A stretch of 64,000 nt of DNA from Aequorivita antarctica (GCF_007997155.1 NZ_VORT01000002.1:359566-423565); one strand, 5' to 3'. Counted from the stretch's first letter, positions 9,494-17,746 are shown. The notes: generated by a model not told the origin, from the letters alone. Program-made: numbers and translations.

Positions 9494-9634
9494 ATGAAAA
9501 CAGTAAAGTACTTATTTATCGCAGCAATTTTTTCATTAGGAACTTTAGCTTCTTGTACCCCAGAAAGCATCCAGGATGAACAAACACCCCAACAGATCAA
9601 CAAAGCGGACATCATCGTACCTCGTAACGGGTAG
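9494..9634 (+). CDS. Small lipoprotein, cassette copy 1
   Basis: A 46-residue precursor: positive start MKTVK, a hydrophobic stretch, lipobox LASC with Cys21, then CTPESIQDEQTPQQI and an end in VPRNG. After processing only about 26 residues would remain, so it is a tiny outer- or inner-membrane lipoprotein of unknown function. The same gene with the same length is repeated at 10480. The last 59 nt are shared, in another reading frame, with the membrane protein that starts at 9576. Between the two copies the first eight overlapped codons differ only at third positions of this frame, which argues that this frame is translated and selected. Confidence 0.75.
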   Translation: MKTVKYLFIAAIFSLGTLASCTPESIQDEQTPQQINKADIIVPRNG

Positions 9635-10088
9635 TATTATAGCTCTTATTATAGCGGCTACGCCCTATATATTTTATTCTTATGAAAGTTTCCCAAAAGA
9701 ACAGACTTGGGAAACTTTCTTTTTTACCTATCATTCCAATTGGTACAAGATGGTGTATGTGTCCGTATGGACAATGATGGGGAAATTCGTTCCCTTATTA
9801 CTGCTCATTATCTGGTTTATTACATGTAAACATTGGTGGTACCATGTTATTTTGATACCTATCGGAATGTTTGCCTTTCAGCTTTTCAGTGTAATAAATG
9901 ACGATGCTAGTTTTGTAGACGAGGTTGAAATCTGGTGGCTTTTCCCTATAATGTTGGTTATTATTCCGTTGGTTTATCTCATAAGAGCCCAGCTATCAAA
10001 CAAATTGTTGGGCAAAGATTTAAAAAGTTTTGAAGAAGATTTGGTAACCAAAAAGAACCTTTGGCAACAGATCAAAGATCTTTTTTGA
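9576..10088 (+). CDS. Four-helix membrane protein, cassette copy 1
   Basis: A 170-residue protein of unknown function with about four membrane segments: about 18-36 (GSIIALIIAATPYIF), 65-82 (FVPLLLLIIWFITC), 88-106 (VILIPIGMFAFQLF) and 119-137 (LFPIMLVIIPLVYLIR), and a charged amphipathic C-terminus (LKSFEEDLVTKKNLWQQI). The motif FTCKHWW / FITCKHWWYH is strictly kept in the copy at 10562. The ATG lies inside the lipoprotein gene, +1 frame, 82 nt after its start. No closer in-frame ATG precedes helix 1, so either this start or a frameshift must be used. I recognise the family only as a flavobacterial protein found near ald and tsaE. Confidence 0.78.
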   Translation: MNKHPNRSTKRTSSYLVTGSIIALIIAATPYIFYSYESFPKEQTWETFFFTYHSNWYKMVYVSVWTMMGKFVPLLLLIIWFITCKHWWYHVILIPIGMFAFQLFSVINDDASFVDEVEIWWLFPIMLVIIPLVYLIRAQLSNKLLGKDLKSFEEDLVTKKNLWQQIKDLF

Positions 10089-10440
10089 TTCACCGCTTTT
10101 ATTCAATATCAAATTTAATATGTACCTTAGTGCGTTGTTATTTTTGTGAAATAACAATTTATAAATTACAACTGCTGTCACAAAAAAATGATATTATATC
10201 ATAAATTCCTTGAGATAGCATTAAATAAAAACCTCAAAACTAACTAAGATACTAACTAAAAAACTAGAAGCAAATCAACCAATAATTGCCGGTGAAATAA
10301 AAAATATAATTACTGCGTTATTTGAAGTGTTAAGGTTTTAACACCAATTTGAAGATTAGAATGCATTTCAAAGCATTTTATTGCAGAATAACCTGTAAAG
10401 ATACCATAAACTTAATTATTATGTTTAAGTTTTTTGATTG
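10089..10440. other. Intergenic region between the two cassettes
   Basis: About 350 nt without a convincing gene. It holds a perfect 9-bp stem with a 5-nt loop (TTGTTATTT at 10135, AAATAACAA at 10149) that could end transcription of copy 1, and a 7-bp repeat GTGTTAA/TTAACAC at 10327-10344. The rest is AT-rich with many stops in all frames. Confidence 0.6.
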
Positions 10441-10479
10441 TAAGTTTGGACCATATTAACCTCACAAAAACTTATTATT
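10441..10479 (+). promoter_or_regulatory. TAnnTTTG promoter box and conserved leader, cassette copy 2
   Basis: TAAGTTTG at 10441-10448 fits the -7 consensus and sits at nearly the same distance from the ATG as in copy 1. The following leader ATATTAACCTCACAAAA is shared with copy 1. The -33 region is ambiguous. Confidence 0.6.
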
Positions 10480-10620
10480 ATGAAAAACCTAAAACTTATT
10501 ATCGTAGCCGCAATTTTTGCCGCAGGACTTTTTGCTTCTTGCACCCCAGAAGGAATCCAAGATGAACAAACCCCACAACAAATCGACGTCAGGACGGTTT
10601 CAGTTCCGCCAGCCGGATAA
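10480..10620 (+). CDS. Small lipoprotein, cassette copy 2
   Basis: A 46-residue lipoprotein precursor, the same length as copy 1: MKNLK start, hydrophobic core, lipobox FASC with Cys21, CTPEGIQDEQTPQQI, then a diverged end (VPPAG). It is too short for many gene finders. The last 59 nt overlap the start of the membrane protein at 10562, with the same frame offset and the same 82-nt distance between starts as in copy 1. Function is unknown; the location after the lipobox (Thr-Pro at +2/+3) gives no clear inner-membrane retention signal. Confidence 0.75.
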   Translation: MKNLKLIIVAAIFAAGLFASCTPEGIQDEQTPQQIDVRTVSVPPAG

Positions 10621-11095
10621 AAAAAGCCTTATACAGGGAGGCATTATCGTTTTTATAATGGCTTGCACTCCTTTAATATACTATGCATATGAAAGTTTCT
10701 CAAGCGATACTCAAGTTTGGGAAACTTCTTTTTTTACCTTCACAACAAAATACCCTTCTCTTTATCAATACGCATGGTTTTTAACCGGTAAGGTTATTCC
10801 CGTAATTTTATTGCTTATATGGTTTTTTACATGTAAACACTGGTGGCACTGGATAATTCTCGTTCCTCTGTCCATGTATGTTTTTCAATTATTCAATATT
10901 TTAAAGCAAAATTTAAATGCTGATGAAGTTGAAATAATATATGTAATACCAGTAATGATGGTAGTTATTCCATCTGTTTATTTGATTCGCGCCAAACTTT
11001 TCAGCCAAATGAGAGCAGACGACCTAAAGTCCTTTGAAGAGGAACTTCTCCAAAGAAGAACTTTTTGGCAACAAATAAGAGACCTGTTTCGGTAA
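10562..11095 (+). CDS. Four-helix membrane protein, cassette copy 2
   Basis: A 177-residue paralogue of the protein at 9576, roughly half identical by eye. Four membrane segments are again visible (GGIIVFIMACTPLIYYAY; VIPVILLLIWFFTC; WIILVPLSMYVFQLF; YVIPVMMVVIPSVYLIR), with the FTCKHWWH motif and the C-terminal LKSFEEELLQRRTFWQQI. I chose ATG at 10562 because it aligns with the start of copy 1 (MNKPHNKST against MNKHPNRST); the reading frame is open back to 10517. Helix 1 starts about eight residues later than in copy 1. Function is unknown. Confidence 0.78.
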   Translation: MNKPHNKSTSGRFQFRQPDKKSLIQGGIIVFIMACTPLIYYAYESFSSDTQVWETSFFTFTTKYPSLYQYAWFLTGKVIPVILLLIWFFTCKHWWHWIILVPLSMYVFQLFNILKQNLNADEVEIIYVIPVMMVVIPSVYLIRAKLFSQMRADDLKSFEEELLQRRTFWQQIRDLFR

Positions 11096-11158
11096 TTTTT
11101 AACTTGATTAAATATTAAAATTATTCCGTAAATTGATACGGTCAAGCAAGTTTAAACT

Positions 11159-12358
11159 ATGCCAAAACCAAAAACACCTTTCACAATTGCACAACTGCTT
11201 CCTCAAGAAGAAACCCTTGAAATAGCAAAACAAAGAGGAGAACTATATATAGGTATTCCCAAAGAAACCTATTTCCAGGAAAAACGAATTTGTCTTACTC
11301 CAGATGCGGTTAATGCCATTGTGAGCAATGGCCACAGGGTTTTAATTGAAAAAGGAGCCGGAAATGAAGCAGGGTTTTCAGACCAAGATTACTCAGAAGC
11401 CGGCGCACAATTGACTGAGGATACAAAAAAAGTATTTGGCTGCCCAATGGTCCTAAAAGTAGAGCCCCCTACCCTGGAAGAATTGGAAATAATTAAACCA
11501 AAAACAGTACTCATTTCGGCACTTCAATTAAAAACCAGGCAAAAATCTTACTTTGATGCGCTCTCAAAAAAGAAAATTACCGCTCTTGCTTTTGAGTTTA
11601 TCAAAGACGAAGATCACAGTTATCCTGCCGTTAAGGCTTTAAGCGAAATTGCGGGAACGGCCTCTGTACTGATTGCTGCAGAGTTAATGGTTAATGCAAA
11701 AAAGGGAAATGGCCTTCTTTTTGGAAATATTAGTGGCGTCCCTCCTATTGAAGTTGTTGTAATTGGTGCAGGGACTGTAGGCGAATTTGCGGTTCGGTCT
11801 GCCCTTGGCTTGGGTGCAAACGTTAAAGTTTTTGATAGCTCCATTACCAAATTAAGAACAATTCAAACGAATGTTAACCGTATTCTGTACACTTCTACTG
11901 TACAACCAAAAAATTTGATGAAAGCTCTTTTGCGCTGTGATGTTGCCATTGGCGCTGTCCGCGGGCATAATCGAGCACCCATAATCGTTACGGAAGAAAT
12001 GGTGCGCAATATGAAAAAAGGAGCGGTAATTATAGATGTTTGTGTAGATATGGGAGGTTGTTTTGAAACGACCGAAATGACCAGCCACGACAGCCCAACA
12101 ATCATAAAACATGACGTGATCCATTATGGGGTACCCAATATCCCCGCGCGTTATCCCAAAACCGCCTCTATTTCAATAAGTAATATCTTCACACCCTATA
12201 TTTTGGAAATTGCCGAAAGTGGCGGACTCGAAAATGCCATTCGTTTTGATAACGGTTTAAAAAATGGGTTGTACTTTTACCGCGGAATTTTGACCAATAA
12301 GGCAGTTGCAGATTGGTTTGATATGCCTTATAGCGATCTTAATTTATTGATTTTTTAA
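11159..12358 (+). CDS. ald: Alanine dehydrogenase
   Basis: Catalyses the NAD-dependent oxidative deamination of alanine to pyruvate and ammonia, or the reverse. The 399 residues contain the AlaDH/PNT N-terminal domain (GIPKETYFQEKRICLTPDAV near 30), the substrate-site segment VLKVEPPTLEELE, and the NAD-binding Rossmann motif VIGAGTVGEFAVRSALGLG near 200. The N-terminus is about 25 residues longer than in classical Ald, as is usual in this phylum. It is 63 nt downstream of cassette copy 2. Transhydrogenase alpha subunits share the fold but would have a different C-terminus. Confidence 0.9.
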   Translation: MPKPKTPFTIAQLLPQEETLEIAKQRGELYIGIPKETYFQEKRICLTPDAVNAIVSNGHRVLIEKGAGNEAGFSDQDYSEAGAQLTEDTKKVFGCPMVLKVEPPTLEELEIIKPKTVLISALQLKTRQKSYFDALSKKKITALAFEFIKDEDHSYPAVKALSEIAGTASVLIAAELMVNAKKGNGLLFGNISGVPPIEVVVIGAGTVGEFAVRSALGLGANVKVFDSSITKLRTIQTNVNRILYTSTVQPKNLMKALLRCDVAIGAVRGHNRAPIIVTEEMVRNMKKGAVIIDVCVDMGGCFETTEMTSHDSPTIIKHDVIHYGVPNIPARYPKTASISISNIFTPYILEIAESGGLENAIRFDNGLKNGLYFYRGILTNKAVADWFDMPYSDLNLLIF

Positions 12359-12408
12359 GTTTTAACAAATCAAATTCCTAATTAATCAACAATCCCTAAT
12401 CCCAAATA

Positions 12409-12786
12409 ATGAAGTTAGCATACCGATTGGTCTATTTTTCAGGAGGTTTTATAGTTGGAATTGCCCTGCTGTTTTTTATTCTGAGCGGAAAAAAAACATC
12501 TTGTGCCTACGGTTTGGATGCAAGAACCCTTAAAAACATCCGACTGAAAGAACGCGCCTTTTCTGAAAAAACACTAGCAGTTCTCCGGGAAAATCAAATG
12601 GATACCTCGGCGATTTCAACTTTATTGGAAGACGGCGATGTAGTGTTCTCTGAAAGCAATACCAATCTGGATTCCTGCAAACAATATGTTGTTGAAGGGA
12701 GAATTTTGGAAAAAAACCTGAAAATCAGAATTGAAAATTGCGACAGCTTAGCAACCGTCACCGAAGCAAACATTATTCAGAAGTAA
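12409..12786 (+). CDS. Small membrane-anchored protein (DUF4258-like)
   Basis: A 125-residue protein with one N-terminal membrane helix (GGFIVGIALLFFILSG, about 11-27) and a soluble domain with the pattern SCAYGLDARTLKNIRLKER and CKQYVVEGRILEKNLKIRIENCD. It resembles a flavobacterial family that is often labelled DUF4258; I am not certain of the number. It probably faces the periplasm by its positive-inside N-terminus. It follows ald by 50 nt and may be cotranscribed. Function is unknown. Confidence 0.7.
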   Translation: MKLAYRLVYFSGGFIVGIALLFFILSGKKTSCAYGLDARTLKNIRLKERAFSEKTLAVLRENQMDTSAISTLLEDGDVVFSESNTNLDSCKQYVVEGRILEKNLKIRIENCDSLATVTEANIIQK

Positions 12787-12846
12787 TCGCGCTTTCACTT
12801 TAAAGTATACCCTCTAAATTTTTAAACACTTACCTTCTAAATTTCT

Positions 12847-14019
12847 TTAAAGCTTCCTTCGCTTCTTCTCCTTTTTCAAAAGGGTAAGCTCCCTACTAGT
12901 TTGTCCTGCAACCGAAGTATTTTCCTCTGCACGTCTTATTAAATAAGGCATAACGTCTTTCACAGGACCAAAAGGAATATACTTCGCAGCATTGTACCCA
13001 ACTGCCCCCAGATTAAATGAAATGTGATCACTCATCCCGAAAAGTTGGCCAAACCAAACACGATCATCACTTTTTGAAATTTCTTTTTGTTTCATCATAT
13101 CCATTGTCAGATATGTGCTGGATTCATTATGTGTTCCTACGAACAATTCAATATCATTTAGGTTGTCCAAAATATATTTCATTACTTCGTTGAAATTGTC
13201 ATCAGTGGCTTTTTTGCTCTCACAGATTGGGCTTTTATACCCTTTTTCTAATGCACGCTCGTTTTCCTTTTCCATATAAGCGCCACGAACAATTTTAAAG
13301 CCAAGCTTGTATCCCTTTGCTTTGGCCTTTTGATGTAAATCTTTTAAATACTCCAACCGGTCCCAACGATAGCACTGCAAAGTATTAAAAACTATAGGAC
13401 GTTCCGTATTGTATTTTTCCATCATTATTTCACAAAGTTCATCGGCAGCGTCCTGCATCCAGGATTCTTCAGCGTCAATAAGCAGACGTATCCCGCAATC
13501 ATGAGCTGTCTTTGAAACTCGGTCATAACGATTTTCTATATTCTTCCAATACACTTTTTCAACATCAGTCAACGGCTGGTTTTCGGTAATTTTTTGGTAC
13601 ACTTTAAACCTTCCAAATCCTGTAGGTTTAAAGACCGAAAATGGCATCGCATCCATGTTTTTGGAAAGCTCGGTCAGCTCCATTACTTTAGCCGCAGTGG
13701 CCTCAAATTGTGCATCTTCCTCTTTTCCTTCAACAGAAAAATCCAATACGGAAGATACTCCAACGTCATAAAGTTTATCGACTGTAGACATACAGTCTCT
13801 TTCATTCACGCCACCACAAAAATGGTCAAACACAGTAGAGCGGATAAGTCCTTCTACAGGAAGGTTTAAATTCAGTGCAAATTTTGTAACCGCTGAACCA
13901 ATTTTCACTAATGGTTCCATAGAAATCATTTTGAAAAGAAAGTATGCGCGTTCCAGTTCGGAATCACTTTTTAGCTTGAATGCAGTTTCGGTATTATCAA
14001 AGAGGGAGTTTGATGTCAT
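12847..14019 (-). CDS. Proline dehydrogenase
   Basis: A monofunctional FAD-dependent proline dehydrogenase (PutA-type barrel, no P5C dehydrogenase domain), 390 residues, which oxidises proline to pyrroline-5-carboxylate. Recognisable parts are LGFKIVRGAYMEKE, GTHNESS, the YIPFGPVKDVMPYLIRRAEE substrate-binding segment near the C-terminus, and LLIDAEESW. The open frame extends to 14217, but that extension would overlap aroB and reads as non-coding, so I start at ATG 14019 (MTSNSLFDNTETAF). It is divergent from aroB with about 70 nt between. Confidence 0.92.
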   Translation of the reverse strand: MTSNSLFDNTETAFKLKSDSELERAYFLFKMISMEPLVKIGSAVTKFALNLNLPVEGLIRSTVFDHFCGGVNERDCMSTVDKLYDVGVSSVLDFSVEGKEEDAQFEATAAKVMELTELSKNMDAMPFSVFKPTGFGRFKVYQKITENQPLTDVEKVYWKNIENRYDRVSKTAHDCGIRLLIDAEESWMQDAADELCEIMMEKYNTERPIVFNTLQCYRWDRLEYLKDLHQKAKAKGYKLGFKIVRGAYMEKENERALEKGYKSPICESKKATDDNFNEVMKYILDNLNDIELFVGTHNESSTYLTMDMMKQKEISKSDDRVWFGQLFGMSDHISFNLGAVGYNAAKYIPFGPVKDVMPYLIRRAEENTSVAGQTSRELTLLKKEKKRRKL

Positions 14020-14092
14020 ATAAAAAATAAAATAAAGTGTGCAAATATAGTTAGATTTGAACTCTGAATATAAGAGAACAATCAATAAGTTT

Positions 14093-15163
14093 ATGGGAAA
14101 ATTACTAAATGAAAAAGGACAGGTATATCGCAATGAAATTGCTTGGGAAATCTTTTCAGATTCAATAAAGAAATTACAACCCTCAGGAATATTTATTCTT
14201 ACCGATGAAAACATCAATAAACACTGCCTACCCTATTTTTTGAAAAGGAACAATTTTGAAATCGTTCCCCAAATCATCACAATTCCAGCAGGCGAAATCC
14301 ATAAAAACATAAATACATGCTTAAAAGTTTGGGAAACACTTTCAGAAAAAGGTGCCGATAAAAATAGTTTAATAATTAACCTCGGTGGTGGCGTAATCAC
14401 CGATCTTGGAGGTTTTGTAGCTTCTACTTTTATGCGTGGTTTGCCATTTATAAACATACCCACTTCCCTACTAGCAATGGTTGACGCTTCCGTTGGTGGT
14501 AAAAATGGGATTGATTTGGGACATGTAAAAAACCAAATTGGCGTGATCAACCTTCCTGAAATGGTAATATTAGACACCGAGTTTTTAAATACTTTACCTG
14601 CGGAACACCTTACTTCTGGTCTTGCAGAAATGCTAAAACACGGAATCATCCACAGTAAAGAGTATTGGGAACGCGTAAAAAATATTGATGTTTCCAAGAA
14701 ACTGGAATTTGAAGCATTGATCTGGGATTCTATTGAAATAAAAAAAGAAATTGTCACCAAAGATCCCTTGGAAAAAAACTTGCGAAAAACCCTAAATTAT
14801 GGCCATACCCTCGGCCACGCAATAGAATCGTATTTTCTTGAACACCCTCAGAGGAAAACCCTGTTACACGGTGAAGCGGTTGCGGCTGGAATTGTTTTGG
14901 CTAGCTACATTTCAGTGGAAACCTATGGATTTACGAAAGAATCATTGCAAGATGTTTCAAAAACGATATTCAAGTATTTTCCAAAGCAATCTTTCGAAAA
15001 AAATGATATTGAAGCCATCATAAACCTACTGGTTTTCGACAAAAAAAACAGGAACGGGCAAGTGCTTTTTGTGCTTATGGAGGACATAGGCCACCATAGA
15101 ACCGACTGCATTGTCAGTAATGAATTGATATACAGTGCATTCGATTATTATAAAAATTTCTAA
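14093..15163 (+). CDS. aroB: 3-dehydroquinate synthase
   Basis: Second step of the shikimate pathway: DAHP to 3-dehydroquinate, using NAD and a divalent metal. The 356 residues have the nucleotide loop (LGGGVITDLGGFVASTFMRG), PTSLLAMVDASVGGKNGID, and the metal ligands in ETLNYGHTLGHAIE-type form (TLNYGHTLGHAIES) and LLHGEAVAAG. An upstream TTG at 14057 would add 12 residues; ATG 14093 matches the usual distance from start to the first conserved helix. aroQ, the next step, is elsewhere in the window at 34907. Confidence 0.93.
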   Translation: MGKLLNEKGQVYRNEIAWEIFSDSIKKLQPSGIFILTDENINKHCLPYFLKRNNFEIVPQIITIPAGEIHKNINTCLKVWETLSEKGADKNSLIINLGGGVITDLGGFVASTFMRGLPFINIPTSLLAMVDASVGGKNGIDLGHVKNQIGVINLPEMVILDTEFLNTLPAEHLTSGLAEMLKHGIIHSKEYWERVKNIDVSKKLEFEALIWDSIEIKKEIVTKDPLEKNLRKTLNYGHTLGHAIESYFLEHPQRKTLLHGEAVAAGIVLASYISVETYGFTKESLQDVSKTIFKYFPKQSFEKNDIEAIINLLVFDKKNRNGQVLFVLMEDIGHHRTDCIVSNELIYSAFDYYKNF

Positions 15164-15240
15164 AAAATTTCTTCAAAATATTTTTATGTCATCTATTTTT
15201 GAATAGTTTTATAACCACAAACCATAAGATTGAATATTAA

Positions 15241-15534
15241 ATGAAGCGCATTATTGTAGATTACCGAAAGTTGACCCCCGAGATACTTTCTCTATTAGTT
15301 GAAAAGTATCCTGACGGATATGACGATGACCATGTTATCACTTTTAAAAACGCCAAAAATGAGACCGTAGAAGCGGTTGAGGTGAAAACGAACGATACTA
15401 TTTATTTGGTAAAAGTGAGTTCCCGTCTCGAAACATCCATGGCAAATTTTGATGAAGATGATTATGATGATGCTGATTTCAATGAGCCGATAAGCGAAAT
15501 TCCGGATAAAAAGAAAATGGAAGAAGAGGAATAA
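15241..15534 (+). CDS. Conserved acidic protein of unknown function
   Basis: A 97-residue cytoplasmic protein: an ordered N-terminal part (MKRIIVDYRKLTPEILSLLV, then YPDGYDDDHVITFKNAKNE and EAVEVKTNDTIYLVKVS) and a very acidic, low-complexity tail (FDEDDYDDADFNEP). This family is widespread in flavobacteria and sometimes mislabelled DNA primase; no primase motif is present. It has a terminator 15 nt downstream and sits 77 nt after aroB. Confidence 0.75.
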   Translation: MKRIIVDYRKLTPEILSLLVEKYPDGYDDDHVITFKNAKNETVEAVEVKTNDTIYLVKVSSRLETSMANFDEDDYDDADFNEPISEIPDKKKMEEEE

Positions 15535-15546
15535 TCCTCTATTAAA

Positions 15547-15576
15547 TAAAAAAGAGGCGTGATTGCCTCTTTTTTA
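15547..15576. terminator. Bidirectional terminator
   Basis: AAAGAGGC, six-nt loop, GCCTCTTT, with an A run before and a T run after. It can serve the plus-strand acidic protein gene and the convergent PfpI gene. Confidence 0.85.
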
Positions 15577-15598
15577 TTGTTGAAACTTTCGTTTGCTA

Positions 15599-16159
15599 TT
15601 ACGCATGCTGAAGTTTGTGCTTACCTTCTTTAATCTCCTCAATCAATTTTGAATTGAAAGCAGGTAAATCTTTCGGGTTTCTGCTTGTGACAAAGCCTTC
15701 ATCAACCACAACTTCTTCATCTACCCAGTTTGCTCCAGCGTTAATTAAATCGTCTTTAATGGAGCTAAATGAAGTCATTTTTCTTCCCCTAACAACGTTC
15801 GCTGAAATTAAAATCTGTGGTCCGTGGCAAATTGCGGCTACTGGTTTCTTTTGATCGAAGAAGCTTTTTACAAAATTTAATGCGTTTTTATTCCTTCTCA
15901 ATTTGTCAGGATTTATAACACCCCCGGGAAGCACCAATGCATTATAGTCACTTGCACTGGCATTAGTAATGGTTTTGTCAACAGTGTATTCATTGCTCCA
16001 ATTACCGTCTGCCCATGCTTTAATTTTTCCTTCTTCTTCACTTACTATTTCAACAGTAAAACCTTCTTTTTCCATCGCCTCTTTGGGTGATTTTAATTCA
16101 GATTCTTCAAATCCGTTAGTTGCTAAGATTGCGATTCTCTTATTCATAGTCTTTTTCAT
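15599..16159 (-). CDS. DJ-1/PfpI family protein (type 1 glutamine amidotransferase-like)
   Basis: A 186-residue single-domain protein of the DJ-1/PfpI superfamily. The nucleophile elbow is AAICHGPQ with the expected Cys-His pair, the glutamate is in GFEESE, and the oligomer/active-site end is FVTSRNPKDLPAFNSKLIEE. Family members act as stress proteins, deglycases or proteases; which applies is unknown. Two starts are possible, 16159 (MKKTMNK) or 16147 (MNKRIAIL); the second fits the family start more closely. Confidence 0.88.
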   Translation of the reverse strand: MKKTMNKRIAILATNGFEESELKSPKEAMEKEGFTVEIVSEEEGKIKAWADGNWSNEYTVDKTITNASASDYNALVLPGGVINPDKLRRNKNALNFVKSFFDQKKPVAAICHGPQILISANVVRGRKMTSFSSIKDDLINAGANWVDEEVVVDEGFVTSRNPKDLPAFNSKLIEEIKEGKHKLQHA

Positions 16160-16265
16160 TTTTAGTTAAACAATTAATTTTAAATAAATTTAATAAGTAC
16201 GATCAAGACTATCAATTTTCTGATATTAATCTTTTACTAATCTTTGTTAAGAAATGATAAAGGAA

Positions 16266-17213
16266 TTAATTACTCTTTAAGGTTTCCGCTTTTTTTTTAT
16301 CGGCTTCCACTTTTCGCTTGTACTCGCGCAATTCCTCCATTTCAAGTTCATAAGAAAGTGTTGCGTTGCTGGTAGGTTCAATTTTTATATTTCGATAGAT
16401 TGCCCAATTGACAGTGAACTCAGCTCCGAAAAATAATATAAGACAGGTGTAATAGACCCACAAAAGAATAAGCACTAAACTTCCCGCAGCTCCATAAATA
16501 GAAGCTGGGTCTGATTTTGCGAAGTAAAAACCAATTAAATACTTTCCCGCCAAAAAAAGCAATGAAGTCATAAAAGCGCCTATAAAATTGGTTTTCCACT
16601 TTATTTTTACGTCCGGAAGTAATGTGAAGATAGCAGCAAATAAAGTTGTTATTATTATTTGTGAAAAAATAAAATTTAGTATTTCTACAATATGGGCTGA
16701 AAGTTCTGTGTAATAATTTCCTATTATATCGCTAAGGGCATTAATTGCAGTAGTTATAATCAAAGATATTAGTAGTAGCAAACCTATAACCAGCACCATT
16801 CCAAAGGAAATAGCCCTGCGCTTTAAAGTGTCTAGTATGGTGTTTTTTTTTGAACGAACACTCCAGATATCGTTTAATGCTTTTTGAAGTTGAAAAAAAA
16901 CACCAGTCGCCCCAAAGACCAACATCCCAATCCCAAAAATAATGAATAGCACCGAACTTTCTGAGAGAGCTGCATTGATGATCATTGTTTGGATCAATTC
17001 TGCACTCTGTTTCCCTATCAGGCCACTAATTTCAACTGTAATTCTGCCTTCCACTGCTTCTCTGCCAAAAAAAATGCCTGCAAAATGAACAGTGATAATC
17101 AACAAAGACGGCAACGAAAAAAGTGCGTAATAAGCGATAACGGCACTCTTTGCCCAAGGATCATTTTTATCCCAACTAAAATAAGTTTCTTTTAGTAGTC
17201 TAAAAAATTTCAT
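16266..17213 (-). CDS. YihY/BrkB family membrane protein
   Basis: A 315-residue inner-membrane protein with about six transmembrane helices and the family hallmarks SAVIAYYALFSLPSLLII near the start, FGATGVFFQLQKALNDIW in the middle, and YGAAGSLVLILLWVYYTC before the last helix. The C-terminus is charged (LREYKRKVEADKKKAE). The family was once called ribonuclease BN by mistake; recent work treats related proteins as envelope membrane proteins of uncertain role. ATG 17213 overlaps the stop of the DinB gene by 1 nt (TAATG), showing coupling. Confidence 0.9.
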   Translation of the reverse strand: MKFFRLLKETYFSWDKNDPWAKSAVIAYYALFSLPSLLIITVHFAGIFFGREAVEGRITVEISGLIGKQSAELIQTMIINAALSESSVLFIIFGIGMLVFGATGVFFQLQKALNDIWSVRSKKNTILDTLKRRAISFGMVLVIGLLLLISLIITTAINALSDIIGNYYTELSAHIVEILNFIFSQIIITTLFAAIFTLLPDVKIKWKTNFIGAFMTSLLFLAGKYLIGFYFAKSDPASIYGAAGSLVLILLWVYYTCLILFFGAEFTVNWAIYRNIKIEPTSNATLSYELEMEELREYKRKVEADKKKAETLKSN

Positions 17214-17728
17214 TACAGGTAACGCTCCGTTATTATATTGCAATGGTGCTTTTCGTGACCGCAGATTATAAATCCAGTAGCTCTTACAGACATGATGCTC
17301 CCATTGGCTTGACCTAATTGCTTTAACTCCTTTTCGTCAAAACTTTTAAAAAGACTCAGCGTCGCATTTCGTACCGCTACATAATTCTGCAAAAGATCTT
17401 CAACTGTTTTATTGGATGCGAGAGCCTTTTCGGCAAATATATTTTCATCAAAACCTTTGAGTTCCGCATTATCGCTTCGGGAAAAATACAAAGCTCTATA
17501 CGCGAAAACTCTTTCAGTATCGGCAATATGCAGCAATATATCTTTGGGCGTCCACTTTCCGGCAGCGTATTGATAGTCCCATTTATTACTGGGCAAGCTC
17601 TCAAAAAAGACTTTGTTCCTATTCAATCCCCTTTCAAGCGCATCAACCAAATTGATGTTCTCAACCAAATCTATATAGCGCTTATAATAAGGATTGTATT
17701 CTGAAAGTAAGATTTCTGATGGCTTCAT
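17213..17728 (-). CDS. DinB-like four-helix protein
   Basis: A 171-residue DinB/YfiT-like metal-binding four-helix bundle. The three expected histidines are visible: in LLHIADTERVFAYRAL, in the last helix CGHEKHHCNII. These enzymes include thiol-dependent transferases, but many have no known substrate. It is the first gene of a two-gene operon with the YihY-type gene. Confidence 0.85.
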   Translation of the reverse strand: MKPSEILLSEYNPYYKRYIDLVENINLVDALERGLNRNKVFFESLPSNKWDYQYAAGKWTPKDILLHIADTERVFAYRALYFSRSDNAELKGFDENIFAEKALASNKTVEDLLQNYVAVRNATLSLFKSFDEKELKQLGQANGSIMSVRATGFIICGHEKHHCNIITERYL

Positions 17729-17746
17729 AATTTTTTATCTAAAGAT

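Noticed and set aside
10089..10440. Possible small RNA in the gap between the cassettes
   Set aside because: Only weak hairpins and no clear terminator or promoter; no conserved match to the upstream region of copy 1.
9494..11095. Toxin-antitoxin or phage-defence pair
   Set aside because: Both partners are envelope proteins (a lipoprotein and a four-helix membrane protein), and no toxin, nuclease or nucleotidyl-cyclase motif is present.
14020..14217. N-terminal extension of proline dehydrogenase to 14217
   Set aside because: It overlaps the start of aroB and reads as hydrophobic non-family sequence; ATG 14019 gives the usual start.
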